From assembly GCA_033239005.1 (NCBI GenBank), contig BSQZ01000004.1:10851007-10915006 (forward strand): a stretch of 64,000 nt of DNA, in the 5' to 3' direction. Below, one piece after another: positions 38,101 through 44,525 of the stretch. A program made the position numbers and the translations under genes. How positions within the stretch are numbered: position 1 is the stretch's first letter; every line of letters begins with the position of its first letter. The notes under the pieces were generated by a model, which made no database searches, was not told the origin of the DNA, and worked only from the letters and a program-made list of their open reading frames with translations. This DNA comes from Lamellibrachia satsuma. Lineage: Eukaryota > Annelida > Polychaeta > Sabellida > Siboglinidae.

Positions 38101-39978
38101 ACCACAAGTTCAGTGTCAAAAGTCACGAGACCAACACGCTAATAGCTGCGAACACAGAGCTACATTAATTACGCCATAGGCATAGATACCAGGCCTGGGG
38201 TAGTAGTAATATGTAATAGTAACGATTACAATTGTTCAAGTAATAGTAATAGATGGAACTGACCTCAATGTAATAGTAATAGAAAGCAAAGTAATAGTAA
38301 TTGAGCTATTACTTATTACAATTGAACATTTCAATCACACAAACATTCAATTTCATTGAAAACGATGTGACCAAAAATTCAGCATTTTGACATACTGGTA
38401 CTTAGACATGCAAATATGTTCAGTCTTTCATGTGCAGTTTTATTTATTTCCCAACAGTGGTAATAAAATTATTTAGTATCCAAATCATGACAGTAAATGA
38501 ACTTTAGCACTATTAGCAGAGACACTGTGACAGTGTGATTGCTGCATGGTTAACTTATCATTTGAAGCCAGGTCCACCAGCCTTCTATCCTTTTCACACA
38601 AGCCTATTCATTCATTAACTGAAGCAGGATAAGGGTTCCAGGCTTCCAGCACTAAACAGACTGTCTTTAACATCTGAATTAATCAATCAATCATTGCCAT
38701 CTCCCAACCCTAGCTGCCAGCCTGCCATGCTGGGTAATGTGTGAACATAATCCAGGGGCTTACACCAACTTTTCTGAGTTTGTCACAGTTGGGAGCTAGC
38801 TTGCACACTATTAAAGTGTAAAAAACATCCTATCCTAGAGCCAATAATTACCTGTCCACCAAGCAGCAGCCGAGCAGTATTGGTCTACTATGAGATAATC
38901 AGACTGTGTTATGTGACAGTGACATTGCTTTTCTGTTTCATTCCAATGAATATATGAAATTTTTACATCCGATTGGAATTGTGTGAGGTTCATTTAATTG
39001 GGAAATTTATGAGTTAATTGTAATTTCATTAATTATACATTCATCGTTTAATTTGAATCTATATAAGTGATTAAGTATATTAAATGTTTAATCGAAAGAA
39101 AATAGTTCCAATGGAAAATGTAATAGTAACAGCTTGAAATGTAATAATGATAGATTATATTGCATTCAGCATGTAATAGTAATAGAAAGGAAAACTAAGT
39201 AATAATAATCTATTACATTGCAATGTAATAGATTCCAGGCCTCATAGATATATAGTATTTCTAGTGCCTATAGTTACTATACATGGATATTTAGGCATTT
39301 GTGGAACCATTCATGGTCGGCCGTGATGCTTGTGTCATGATTTTGTGGCGGAAATGTTTGGTAATTTTAGACGTCATTGGCATTGCTCCTACCACGCACA
39401 AGAAGCCTCTACATTATTGCTTTCTTTGCACTTTTGTATGCCACCATGTTATTTGATCCAGCCCAGGGGGTTTTGTTCAGGGCAGAGGGAGAGAGGTCAT
39501 GTCCTGATGAGTTATATTCGTGAGGGGTTTTGTTCACGAGTGGTCCTGATAAGTACATGTCAATAAAGTCAAACTTTGGCCTTTACAGTTTATTGCCTTA
39601 TAAATTAAGAAGCATCCATTAAATGCAAATAAAGGTCTTAAACGTTCAACGTAGAATGTAAATCAACACAAATTATAGGATTCATTGCGCACTAACGACT
39701 GACATATGATATGCATAATGTGACGGCCAGTGAAACAGGTCATTGGACATCATCCACTGTCATGTCACTAGCATAGCCATAGCCATAGCCATAGCCATAG
39801 CCATAGCCATAGCCATAGCCATAGCCATAGCCATAGCCATAGCCATAGCCATAGGCCATAGCAGTGCCAATACACTTACCCTCTGAAACTGGTTGTATGT
39901 CACTTTTCTGCTTAAATCTAGCTCTCTATTTCTTCCATTTTTGTCAGGGTCAAAATCGCGGGATTCGGTGTTCCCCAT
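6483..39978 (-). CDS. LRR - ADP-ribosylglycohydrolase fusion gene (7 exons, 3' end not found)
   Basis: Gene-level entry. Seven exons on the minus strand: 39978-39880, 34276-33523, 32329-32154, 21562-21419, 20726-20606, 11924-11794 and 6619-6483. Every junction has GT/AG, and the phases agree (0, 1, 0, 0, 1, 0; last donor phase 2), giving about 520 residues before the model stops. Residues 1-33 are an N-terminal leader, about 55-200 hold six leucine-rich repeats, about 200-284 form a Ser/Pro-rich linker, and 286 onward is an ADP-ribosylglycohydrolase fold with GDAIG (293-297), a W-T-V-D-F-D segment (336-341), NGAIAR and a conserved helix ending in ALMLQ. Known members of the family remove ADP-ribose from proteins or small molecules using two metal ions. 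The LRR part would be a binding module; that is inference. The C-terminal third of the ARH domain was not found and may lie left of the window. Two adjacent genes is the alternative, but the phase 1 join of GTT-G to GT-TTG between exons 2 and 3 argues for one gene. Confidence 0.8.
7080..7246 (-). pseudogene. L2/CR1-like LINE C-terminal fragment
   Basis: The minus strand reads YKILLLTYCALHNLTPAYIA followed by DMISQYTPGCQLRSSFY, the conserved C-terminal motif of L2/CR1 reverse transcriptases (FKILLLTYRALHGLAPAYL-like). No neighbouring catalytic domain, so a 3' fragment. Confidence 0.65.
7251..7445. repeat. 33-bp inverted repeat pair (7251-7283 / 7413-7445)
   Basis: GTGTTCGATCTGTATATTTC with the following TGCATCCCGC is repeated in reverse complement with one mismatch, enclosing a 129-bp spacer that itself has smaller palindromes (TGTGTCACAACGTCATGTGACACA). 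It abuts the LINE fragment and could be a MITE or LINE 3' hairpin. Confidence 0.6.
8096..8325 (+). repeat. 230-bp direct repeat, copy 1
   Basis: Starts AAATAGGCCAAAGAATGAC and ends GGGTCACTCCGCC. Copy 2 lies 1,047 bp downstream at 9143-9372 with one mismatch seen (CTGCCAG versus CTACCAG). No terminal TG/CA or target duplication, so LTR status is doubtful. Confidence 0.75.
9143..9372 (+). repeat. 230-bp direct repeat, copy 2
   Basis: Near-identical to 8096-8325. Followed by GACCGACCCCCACC, which is similar in reverse complement to sequence just before copy 1 (GGTGGGG ... CGGTCAC), hinting at a larger element of about 1.35 kb spanning 8050-9412. Confidence 0.75.
9466..9524. repeat. Short palindrome (hairpin)
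   Basis: TGTTATTACACAGT and ACTGTGTAATAACA form a perfect 14-bp inverted repeat around a spacer of about 25 bp. It resembles transposon termini or a cruciform site. Confidence 0.5.
9525..11600. other. Intronic, no supported exon
   Basis: Contains a plus-strand open frame of 121 codons at 9832-10197 without recognised similarity, and two splice-flanked minus-strand stretches (near 10.7 and 11.0 kb) whose phases do not fit the LRR-ARH gene. Confidence 0.4.
11637..11745. repeat. AT-rich microsatellite
   Basis: Imperfect (AT)n/(TATATA) array. It generates isoleucine-tyrosine runs in minus frames that are not genes. It lies in the intron just after LRR-ARH exon 6. Confidence 0.85.
11794..11924 (-). 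CDS. LRR-ARH gene exon 6 (ARH domain, THADPLC helix)
   Basis: Begins after GTGCATAG and completes the split Gly codon from exon 5. It encodes VPQFHNLNEVAENAARICK, then ATHADPLCVASSVMIAVLIA and LMLQ, ending at GTAAGG in phase 0. The 'A...(S/T)THxDPxC..S' pattern is a conserved helix of ADP-ribosylglycohydrolases. An AT microsatellite starts about 50 bp downstream in the intron. Confidence 0.8.
12970..13252 (-). pseudogene. L2/CR1-like LINE C-terminal fragment
   Basis: Minus-strand frames read KLQHVQNCLSRVV and PHFTHSVPLLKSLHWLPVRY followed by RIIFKIC, a diagnostic L2/CR1 C-terminal segment, split by a frameshift. Confidence 0.75.
13816..13965 (+). repeat. Left LTR (150 bp)
   Basis: Begins TGTTAAATATGCATG and ends ATACAACA. 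Matches the right LTR except for scattered substitutions and about 20-25 bp missing near the middle. Confidence 0.85.
13966..13986 (+). other. Primer-binding-site-like segment
   Basis: TTGGCGACGAGACGG, directly following the left LTR, is where the tRNA primer site lies in Ty3/gypsy elements. The primer tRNA was not assigned. Confidence 0.5.
14106..14971 (+). pseudogene. gag of the 13.8-20.6 kb gypsy element (broken)
   Basis: Starts at ATG 14106 with MAEFTGLMAPKLCLAGSKES. A frameshift near 14240 moves the frame to one that includes VLEHFENYFAPRTNELTDRY, RFRSCKQ-like text and TARQIATALEAAHQN, a typical Mag-type gag. The zinc-knuckle region has CKFCGREHAFDRKQC and then CHTCG, where a TGA replaces the expected tryptophan before ENHFAKMC. 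Nucleocapsid and capsid role by family. Confidence 0.8.
14990..16990. repeat. Foreign repeat block inside the gypsy element
   Basis: Separates gag from protease, where uninterrupted elements have none. It contains about four tandem copies of a unit of roughly 185-240 bp marked by CCATGATTATGAAGATATTTG, CACACACTCATTT and CAACAGGCCAACA. One part is inverted: 15588-15650 is repeated in reverse complement at about 15708-15770. The rest is AT-rich with an AT microsatellite near 16537. No gene seen. Borders are approximate. Confidence 0.6.
17090..17835 (+). pseudogene. pol: protease and N-terminal reverse transcriptase (gypsy)
   Basis: The protease loop reads YTGSAITMIPVDVYQSKF: the catalytic Asp of D-T-G-S is replaced by Tyr, and an in-frame stop lies just upstream. 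The downstream frame keeps HILFGRDWLEDIKLDW, then the RT fingers WATGVVVVPKKNGAIRLCGN and LSKLDLANAYNQMEV. A TAA at 17833-17835 interrupts the palm region. Confidence 0.85.
17836..18730 (+). pseudogene. pol: reverse transcriptase palm and RNase H (gypsy)
   Basis: After the TAA the same frame continues YLTIATHNGLFRQNRLVFG, then VKVYFDDILVSGRTESEHL with the intact catalytic FDD, LNQDKCEF and a thumb. RNase H follows with VASDALPVGLGAVF, EREGLVIIFGVKQF and LVTDNKPLAAI. A TAG interrupts after GFNYDVHY. Confidence 0.9.
18731..19964 (+). pseudogene. pol: connector and integrase (gypsy)
   Basis: The frame resumes with NANADWLSQLP, breaks near 18.9-19.05 kb, and then an H2C2 finger (LHTGHIGVVKMKGVARSYVW with CESCQ) leads into the catalytic core: VHIDYAGS, LVSDNGPHFKS and HPSSNGQAERFVQ, so the D, D and E residues are present. 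The integrase frame from about 19086 is uninterrupted for 292 codons. Confidence 0.9.
20427..20597 (+). repeat. Right LTR (171 bp)
   Basis: Same ends as the left LTR, with an extra ACCAGGTATAGTGATACA-containing stretch. The LTR differences indicate an insertion that is not very recent. Confidence 0.85.
20606..20726 (-). CDS. LRR-ARH gene exon 5 (ARH domain, NGAIAR motif)
   Basis: Begins after CTACACAG (phase 0) and ends ATTCTT-G before GTAGGT (phase 1). It encodes FLQDPHLVARQLLDAHDD and TDNGAIARCIILG, equivalent to the 'NGxxMR' active-site strand of the family; the usual Met is Ala here. The intron begins with only 8 bp of host sequence before the right LTR of the gypsy element at 20427-20597. 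Confidence 0.8.
21120..21275 (+). repeat. 39-bp tandem repeat (about 4 copies)
   Basis: Unit marked by TTAGAGTAGATATAGTTTAT and ACTATATAGCATGA. Lies in the intron between LRR-ARH exons 4 and 5. Confidence 0.75.
21419..21562 (-). CDS. LRR-ARH gene exon 4 (ARH domain, GFRELGD segment)
   Basis: Forty-eight codons between CTTTCAG and GTAATG, both phase 0. The translation contains DELDFAKNLQEWSSNGFREL followed by GDKDGFYVCDIVTQ, which matches the 'W...GFPELGD' region following the metal motif in eukaryotic and bacterial ADP-ribosylglycohydrolases. The intron upstream is 10.6 kb and filled with repeats and LINE fragments. Confidence 0.8.
21960..22115 (-). pseudogene. Weak L2-like LINE C-terminal fragment
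   Basis: Minus strand reads FQAMHEVAPAFIGDVFHRTH, resembling the FKALHGLAPAYL..L motif of L2/CR1 proteins. Short and diverged. Confidence 0.4.
22678..23364 (-). pseudogene. LINE reverse-transcriptase C-terminal remnant
   Basis: Two frames: 23364-23110 with MAKMFAVDTKLYSNISTLAD and LQDDLNKLAVWSKTWLLNFN, and 22998-22678 with MIRPVLEYASPAWNLFYRKD and LEKVQKRVLKL. The order is that of Jockey/CR1-type reverse transcriptases. The catalytic F-A-D-D motif reads F-A-V-D. Confidence 0.8.
24143..24219 (+). repeat. 19-bp tandem repeat (4 copies)
   Basis: TTTGTATATGATGATGATG repeated four times. Intronic; no coding role. Confidence 0.85.
24318..24804. mobile_element. Fold-back element with GGACATTTGCCCCC words
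   Basis: The left end (GGTCACTTGC) and right end (GCAAATGACC) are inverted. Each terminus is a run of GGACA-(T)TTGCCCCC units, with GGACACTTGCCCC and GGACATCTGCCCC on the left and inverted GGGGGCAAATGTCC and GGGGGCAAATATTC on the right. The middle is AT-rich and noncoding. No target duplication recognised. Confidence 0.6.
25802..25990 (+). other. Short open frame downstream of a perfect CRE-like site
   Basis: TGACGTCA (25802-25809) is followed at 25871 by an ATG in good context and 39 codons (MASGGDVNFPKCNDFEPLVA to SSSLSEQFSDASSL). Ser/Asp-rich starts like this occur at the N-terminus of transposon proteins. It stops 21 bp before the hairpin at 26.0 kb. Function unknown; may be a first exon or chance. 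Confidence 0.2.
26011..26320. repeat. Long hairpin (about 90-bp arms)
   Basis: 26011-26100 (TGACCTAACCATGAAAAC ...) is repeated in reverse complement at 26230-26320 (... CATGGTTAGGTTA) at roughly three-quarters identity over a spacer of about 130 bp. It looks like a fold-back MITE; no target duplication found. Confidence 0.7.
26661..27423. mobile_element. Fold-back element with 9-bp target duplication and GGACAAAAGCCCTC words
   Basis: Flanked on both sides by AATTTTAAG (26652-26660 and 27424-27432). Terminal inverted repeats of about 75-90 bp contain tandem GACAAAAGCCCTCA units and share the order CCCTCACCTTTT, AGAG(G/A)GGGTAG and ACAAAAC. A 9-bp duplication with long inverted ends is the pattern of Mutator-like elements. 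No transposase; 763 bp, so a MITE. Direct repeats of TCCTAAACTTACTTC lie inside (27.1 and 27.26 kb). Confidence 0.75.
28700..30830 (+). pseudogene. L2/CR1-like LINE, endonuclease and N-terminal RT (broken)
   Basis: From about 29182 the plus strand reads LLNAHSICNKAVTVKEHLLD and FLTET, the start of the apurinic endonuclease, then HPPTTNVQQFLDEFVTYANE and ILIVGDFNLHCE. The reverse transcriptase begins near 30.6 kb with VSNIAFIGKVLEKVAVHRLT and QSAYKTLHSTETALLRVKHD. Frames change several times. The element stops at 30.83 kb where word-rich sequence begins, so it was interrupted before the catalytic palm. Confidence 0.8.
30846..31976. mobile_element. hAT-like element with GGGCCTGGGC words
   Basis: Left end CAGAAGCCCGGCCTGG; dense GGGCTGGGCCT/GGGCCGGGCTTGGGC words fill 30.85-31.0 and 31.75-31.98 kb. 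The right portion matches the fragment at 1.28-1.38 kb. The core (31.0-31.7 kb) is AT-rich and noncoding. Borders and target duplication not fixed. Confidence 0.45.
32154..32329 (-). CDS. LRR-ARH gene exon 3 (ARH N-terminus with GDAIG and altered metal motif)
   Basis: Starts after TTTCAG and ends at GTACGT in phase 0. It encodes LIYGAAVGDAIGIATENM, the hallmark N-terminal helix of ADP-ribosylglycohydrolases, and later PGDWTVDFDQL. In active family members this segment is normally W-T-D-D-T/S-D, and the first two aspartates bind metal. Here the first aspartate codon is GTT (Val) and the following Thr/Ser position is TTT (Phe). The second aspartate is kept. Either the enzyme is altered or inactive, or the base is wrong in this assembly. 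Confidence 0.85.
33130..33319. repeat. 92-bp tandem duplication ending in a perfect palindrome
   Basis: Two copies of a unit with TAATTAATC(G/A)TAAAAGAGAA and CTACTTCCTCATCACATA. The second ends in TTCAGAGGGACCCACCTGA (33281-33299), one base, and its exact reverse complement (33301-33319). It lies about 200 bp from LRR-ARH exon 2. Confidence 0.8.
33523..34276 (-). CDS. LRR-ARH gene exon 2 (six leucine-rich repeats plus linker)
   Basis: Acceptor TTTTCTTCAG, then 251 codons and one extra base before GTAAGT (phase 1). Six repeats of about 23 residues are visible, with cores such as LEYINMSHNQLRSLP, LHTIILNNNRLVSLP and LQKLDVSHNTLRSLP. They are followed by a cap-like segment (SDALLIFMRDYS) resembling the end of LRR domains in intracellular signalling proteins. 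The LxxLPxxL pattern is of the plant/Shoc2/ROCO type rather than the extracellular type; no signal peptide or flanking cysteine caps are seen, so a cytoplasmic location is likely. The final 80 residues are Ser/Pro/Thr-rich and probably disordered. The open frame runs further upstream (to 34384), but the acceptor marks the exon start. Confidence 0.85.
34318..34480. mobile_element. One terminus of a GGCACA-word fold-back element
   Basis: GGCATGACCCAAAAT, then AAATGGCACA words and ATGTTGACGAAAAT. The same order occurs at 35.39 kb and, inverted, at 36.48-36.55 kb. Probably a truncated copy; it begins about 40 bp upstream of the LRR-ARH exon 2 acceptor. Confidence 0.5.
35042..35134. repeat. (TA)n microsatellite
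   Basis: Nearly pure TA repeat of about 90 bp in LRR-ARH intron 1; explains the tyrosine-isoleucine run in one open frame. Confidence 0.9.
35391..36552. mobile_element. GGCACA-word fold-back element carrying a nested hAT element
   Basis: Outer ends AAAAAAGGCACAACCCAAAA and the inverse TTTTGGGTCATGCCTTTTTT. Both termini contain tandem AATGGCACA words. At TTACTCGC the element is split by a 713-bp hAT element (35485-36197); removing it and one duplication copy leaves about 440 bp. Confidence 0.65.
35485..36197. mobile_element. hAT-type MITE with 8-bp target duplication, CTATTACTATTAC words
   Basis: Ends CAGGCATG ... CATGCCTG, flanked by TTACTCGC at 35477-35484 and 36198-36205. Subterminal runs of (C)TATTACTATTAC. 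No transposase. Related in ends and words to the element at 38.2 kb. Confidence 0.85.
36560..38180. other. LRR-ARH intron 1, nothing recognised
   Basis: AT-rich noncoding sequence. A stretch near 37.91 kb (GGGGTATACCCTGAAAACA) recurs in similar form near 59.83 kb, so part is dispersed repeat. Confidence 0.4.
38189..39242. mobile_element. hAT-type MITE with 8-bp target duplication, GTAATAGTAATAG words
   Basis: Flanked by CATAGATA at 38181-38188 and 39243-39250. Ends CCAGGCCTGGGG and CCAGGCCT. Subterminal GTAATAGTAATAG words occur at both ends. No coding region recognised in the 1.05 kb. Confidence 0.8.
39769..39853. repeat. Hexanucleotide repeat (AGCCAT)n
   Basis: About 14 perfect AGCCAT units (ATGGCT on the gene strand), 26 bp after the exon 1 donor of the LRR-ARH gene. 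It produces a Met-Ala run if read through. Confidence 0.95.
39880..39978 (-). CDS. LRR-ARH gene exon 1 (start codon, possible N-myristoylation site)
   Basis: Begins with ATG and encodes 33 residues starting MGNTESRDFD and ending NQFQR, followed directly by a strong GTAAGT donor. It ends in phase 0, matching exon 2. Gly2 with Ser6 fits the MGxxxS pattern for N-myristoylation, so the protein could be membrane-anchored; this is inference. The exon is rich in Asp, Arg and Lys. No upstream coding exon is needed. A hexanucleotide repeat lies 26 bp downstream in the intron. Confidence 0.65.
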
Positions 39979-40330
39979 AGTTTAACATATGTCGATGGAC
40001 GCGTGGGAACCGACTGCGTGTGCTGCGCTCAGGCGAGATAACTCGTAACTAGATGGACTTCATACCCTCCCACCGATACCTCTTTTACAAGGACACTAAC
40101 GCAACCCTGACATATTTTGCTTAAAACGCAATGGACGTTTCGTATAGAATCAAGCTTCTTCGCGCATCTGTTTACATTGTAAAGGAAAGCATGCTTTCAT
40201 CTGCAACGTAATTGCATTTTAGATTTAGATTTAGTTTCCATCGCCGCGTCGGTAGCAGCTTACGTGTCGATGGGTGCCGAGCGAAGATGCCCTCTCATTT
40301 TTGCTCTACGTCATCAGTTTACGTGTACAC
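39979..40330 (-). promoter_or_regulatory. Probable 5' flank of the LRR-ARH gene
   Basis: GC-richer than its surroundings, with CpGs (GACGCGTGGGAACCGACTGC, CGCCGCGTCGG), directly upstream of the exon 1 ATG. No TATA box or defined start was identified. Confidence 0.25.
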
Positions 40331-41102
40331 AAAGATACCCATGATGTCAGAAACAGGTGGACTTTTAATTTCATAGTTTTTGGGCTGACAGCAAACTGTC
40401 AATTTGTGCTTCGATAGCATTTGATAAATAATTTGACAGCATAACAGAACAGATGCTTGAACAGTGGTAGTGTAATTGTTGCGCGGTACTGCAGTGTATG
40501 TAGGCTGTTCGGCCACTCCAAGAAAATGTAACCGCGCCTCCTTCACTGGTTTCCCCGTGCCCGTGGCGTAGTTTTGAGAAAGACAACCATATGGTTACGA
40601 CCATTTGCTATTTAACGTGCACATCTTACATCGATTCACGTAAAATGGGTTTGATTAATAAATGCGTCATTTCAATACATTTACTTTCTGCCTTCTAAGT
40701 TCTGATGGCTTATGTGTTTTTCATGCATCAATGTCAATTATGCGAAGGCCATGATTATTATAAAGGCCTTCGTATTATAAAAGCTAGCCTAGCCTAGGCC
40801 AGCTTAAGAGGCACACGTATAATCATACTATCCTGAAAAGGCAGGTTAGTAGAATAATCCAAACACTTGTAACAACATATGTGCAGATTATATAAATTAA
40901 TAGAATGTGGCAAGCCAAGAGTTTGAATACTAACTAGAACTAGTAGTAAGTGACATTGTACCAAGTTTGATGAACATAAATATATAAAAATATTTAATGT
41001 TGTGGCATGTCAGGCATCACATTTTGTTTGATCAAATTAACATGTCCAGCTATTACTGTTAAACTGGCCTTTCTGCTGATATAATGTACCAGTTGAATTA
41101 AT

Positions 41103-41275
41103 TAATACCTGGTGTACTGGTGAATGCCAGAAACGTTACACTGATGAAACTGCAACCACTGGCATTCATATGCTGCTTTCCCAAAAATCCGAAGAAACTT
41201 TTGTGCAACAGATCCATATTCTAAATCTCTAACAGTTATTTCACCAGTGCAGTGCAAACAAATTGTTAGAAAGGT
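41103..41275 (-). CDS. Orphan candidate exon, unrecognised
   Basis: Between an acceptor-like TTTTTTTTCACTAAAG and a GTATTA donor the minus strand is open and reads ICLHCTGEITVRDLEYGSVA then QKFLRIFGKAAYECQWLQFH and GIHQYTR. The composition is protein-like. It lies 1.1 kb upstream of LRR-ARH exon 1 on the same strand. It could be an upstream exon, a retro-fragment, or a chance open stretch. Not recognised. Confidence 0.25.
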
Positions 41276-41713
41276 TGTCTTTAGTGAAAAAAAATTACGT
41301 TTATAAAACAATGAATACATGCACTGGGAAGGTGCTGGCTGCGGAAATGGCTATGCGTGTATTATCCAATCAACTACCTTTTTATATGATGTGATGGTCA
41401 CATTCCTAGCCAAGCAAAACCGTAACAACAGCACTGATTGGATAATCAATGGTAGCAGATTCATTGGCGTACCTTTTATTGCCATTGTGAGTATATCATA
41501 AAAAAACTGAACATTTGTATTCCTAATTTCAGCAAAATTATTGGTTTTGCTATTTGGAAACCAAACACCATCGTAACAAGTTTAAAACCACAAAGTTGAG
41601 AGGTTATAAATGTTCTTAAAAAGTCAACAGAGAAAACACAATAATTGTGTTGCCATACCCAGTAATCTTTTGGATGGACAGATGGATGAATCAAAACAGG
41701 ATGACGCAGCCAA

Positions 41714-41905
41714 GGTATATATATAAACAGATAAAGTATATATATAAACAGATAAGGTATATATATAAACAGATAATGTATATATGTAAACAGATAAGGT
41801 ATATATATATAAACAGATAAGGTATATATATAAACAGATAAGGTATATATGTAAACAGATAAGGTATATATGTAAACAGATAAGGTATATATATAAACAG
41901 ATAAG
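41714..41905. repeat. 19-21-bp tandem repeat (about 10 copies)
   Basis: Unit GGTATATATATAAACAGATA. It keeps minus frames open and creates YIYTLSV-type repeats that are not genes. Confidence 0.9.
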
Positions 41906-42205
41906 GATGGCAAGTAAAAGAACCACATGGCAAATGGAGATGCAGCAATACCAGAACAAATAAAAACATTTGAATCAACAGACAATAATATTATTAGTTG
42001 CAGATACTGTGGGTAAATTCTGATAATAAAAGTGATGTGCCTAAATTATCTGAACAGTTAGCATTTAGATCTTATAAGATTATAGCATAAAATGTTTGTA
42101 TGACAATCTGTTTTTTCATCCAGGCGTGGTACCGGCAAGTGGCAGAGTTTATATATAAACTATATGCCACTTGCAGTTTTAAAATTTGTGCCCAATCCTA
42201 TCTAG

Positions 42206-43324
42206 CATACCTGGGGCCAATGTGCTCGGTACTCAAGTACATTTTTGAAGTACTCGTACTCCTAGAAATTATTGGTCATGTACTCATACTTGTACTCATG
42301 CTCAATGTACTCAGATTTTACGAGTACATCGGAGTACTTTTTTAATATGAAAAAATTATAATGAATATGTTATTGTTAGATTATATACCGTTTTATGTTA
42401 TTGCTTAATAAGCCTCATATTGTGTACTATGCAGAGTAAACGTACATTTACATTGTCTGATTTGTGAATCCAGTTGCACATGTTCTTGGTAAAAGTGTTT
42501 TGTAGTGAGCAGATCATGGATTTCTCTATAGTCTACAAATCAGAAGGTGGTTAGATAAAAGGCGCAATTAGTGCGATATAAATAAGTACGATATAAATGA
42601 CGATTAATTCTTACTGACTACTAGTAAACTTGGATAGAATAAACAATTGATTGAATTGAATTGACAAACTACAGAATTTTATTAACAGTCAGGTGCTAGC
42701 AAAACTACATCTAGGGTCTGAGAGAGCAGAGGTAAGAGAAGTGATAAACAAAGAAAAGCAGTCCTTGAGGTTTCAGGTGAGAAATCCTTTGGTGCCTCAG
42801 ACCTGTTGATTGCACTATTTTATAACTTGTTTAACACTGACTAGACTTAACAGTTACCCACTCATTTGAGATCATTACAGAAACATTATCCCATCCTCAT
42901 CAGCCCCAGTAGAGAGACTTTTCAGCATTGCAGGGAAAGTGTTCCATCCTGAGCAATGCTCCCTTAAGTACACTACATTTGAACAGCTGATGATCATTAG
43001 GAGCAATGGGAAATAAGGAAAATAAATGAGGTCTCCAATGAACATCCTAGTTTCAATGCTTGGTCTTGACTTTCCAAGTTTTACCTTACACTTTATGCTC
43101 TGTAATTATGCTACTTGTTCATGAAATAAAGTTTTTTATGGTTTTCCTCATAAAAAAATCAACTGCTTTTGCATAATCAATTGTTCCTGAATTATATAAA
43201 TTAATTAACAAGTTTTATTTAAAAATATGCTATTACTAATAATTTACTGTATCATACAAATATGTACTCGTACTCTTGCAAATGTACTTGTACTCCACTT
43301 TTAGTAATGTACTCAGACCCTCTG
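42206..43324 (+). mobile_element. hAT element with 8-bp target duplication and transposase C-terminus
   Basis: Flanked by CTATCTAG at 42198-42205 and 43325-43332. Ends CATACCTGGGG and (reverse complement of right) CAGAGGGTCTGAG. Subterminal words GTACTCGTACTC occur at both ends. It retains a hAT dimerisation domain remnant at 42870-43016. Internally deleted, 1.1 kb. Confidence 0.85.
42870..43016 (+). pseudogene. hAT transposase C-terminal dimerisation domain remnant
   Basis: Reads NIIPSSSAPVERLFSIAGKV, then FHPEQCSLKYTTFEQLMIIR, and SNGK before TAA. (S)SxPxERxFS is the hallmark of the hAT dimerisation domain. The rest of the transposase is missing. Confidence 0.85.
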
Positions 43325-44525
43325 CTATCTAGGTTTACACAAAATGTGGCTAATAGCAATATTGATTGGACATCATTTCCCAGGTAAATAATGCTACATG
43401 TACTTACATAGTGACTTCAATCTGTTATAACCTGTTTTAATTGTAGCTGGCTGCTCATCTAAAAACAACAACATGGTTTATTATTCTGTCAAACATATTG
43501 TCATGCACCCCTCTATATAGAAGTCTACAAGATAAAATGCCTAACAATAAAAAATATTGTTCGTTAGTAATTCAGTTCGCTATTGTGAAAGTCAAATGTA
43601 GTTACAAATTTGATTACTTATTGGTTTGAAAATTGGTCACTTTTAATTGAAAAATAAAATATTGTTAACAGACAGTTTGTTAATATAATTATTACATTAT
43701 GTACATGAGGTATATTGAATAAATGAATATAAATCCATTGGGTGTATTAACGCATTTACAAATGCACAAAAACTACCCATCCTTCCTGATGAAATGGGGT
43801 TTGTACCCCATTTTTGTATGGTTCCTTCAAGTATACTTTGCAGATTGTAGTTTCTATGATCTATGTTTAACTTTCCACACATGGTATATACATTTTAAAA
43901 GATCTTTCCAGACAATAGTTTGTCAACTCCAAATTAAAGGGATAAAAATTGACACTTTAATGATGTAATTTGTATTTGGTGTATTTAATGATAAACAACA
44001 TATTAAAACAATAAAATATGTGTATGTGACATGTTGTAATTCCACATTTGGTCCTCTTAATATAGCATATCTTAATTTAGCCTAGTGTATTTAAAGTTTT
44101 AAACGAAACATTTGTATTTGAAAATAAAAAATGCAACATTTTGTATTTGATTATAACCATGTATTTGACCCCCAAGTCTGCTGTGTAACACATTGGCCAA
44201 AATAATTAAATTATCAGCTGTCTAAAAACAGTACATAAAAATAATTCACAGATACTTTGTCCGAATATTTATGCACATGAAGTGAGTCATGATGTCATGT
44301 CCCATTTAACCACCTCTAAAATAATCGGATCTTTACCTTTGTAACTTCATCTGTGGGAATTGTGCTGTATAAAAGATCACTAAATAATATAAACTTATCT
44401 GTCTTATTAATATAAACATGTTATATTAGCTGTACATAAAATGTTGTTAATATATGCTGAAAGAGATACAAAATGAATTTTGCAGATAGTTAGGTTGTCT
44501 GAAAACATCTTGTGACTTGTTACAG

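Noticed and set aside
41476..41985. Minus-strand 169-codon frame with YIYTLSV repeats
   Set aside because: Created by the AT-rich tandem repeat; no family resemblance.
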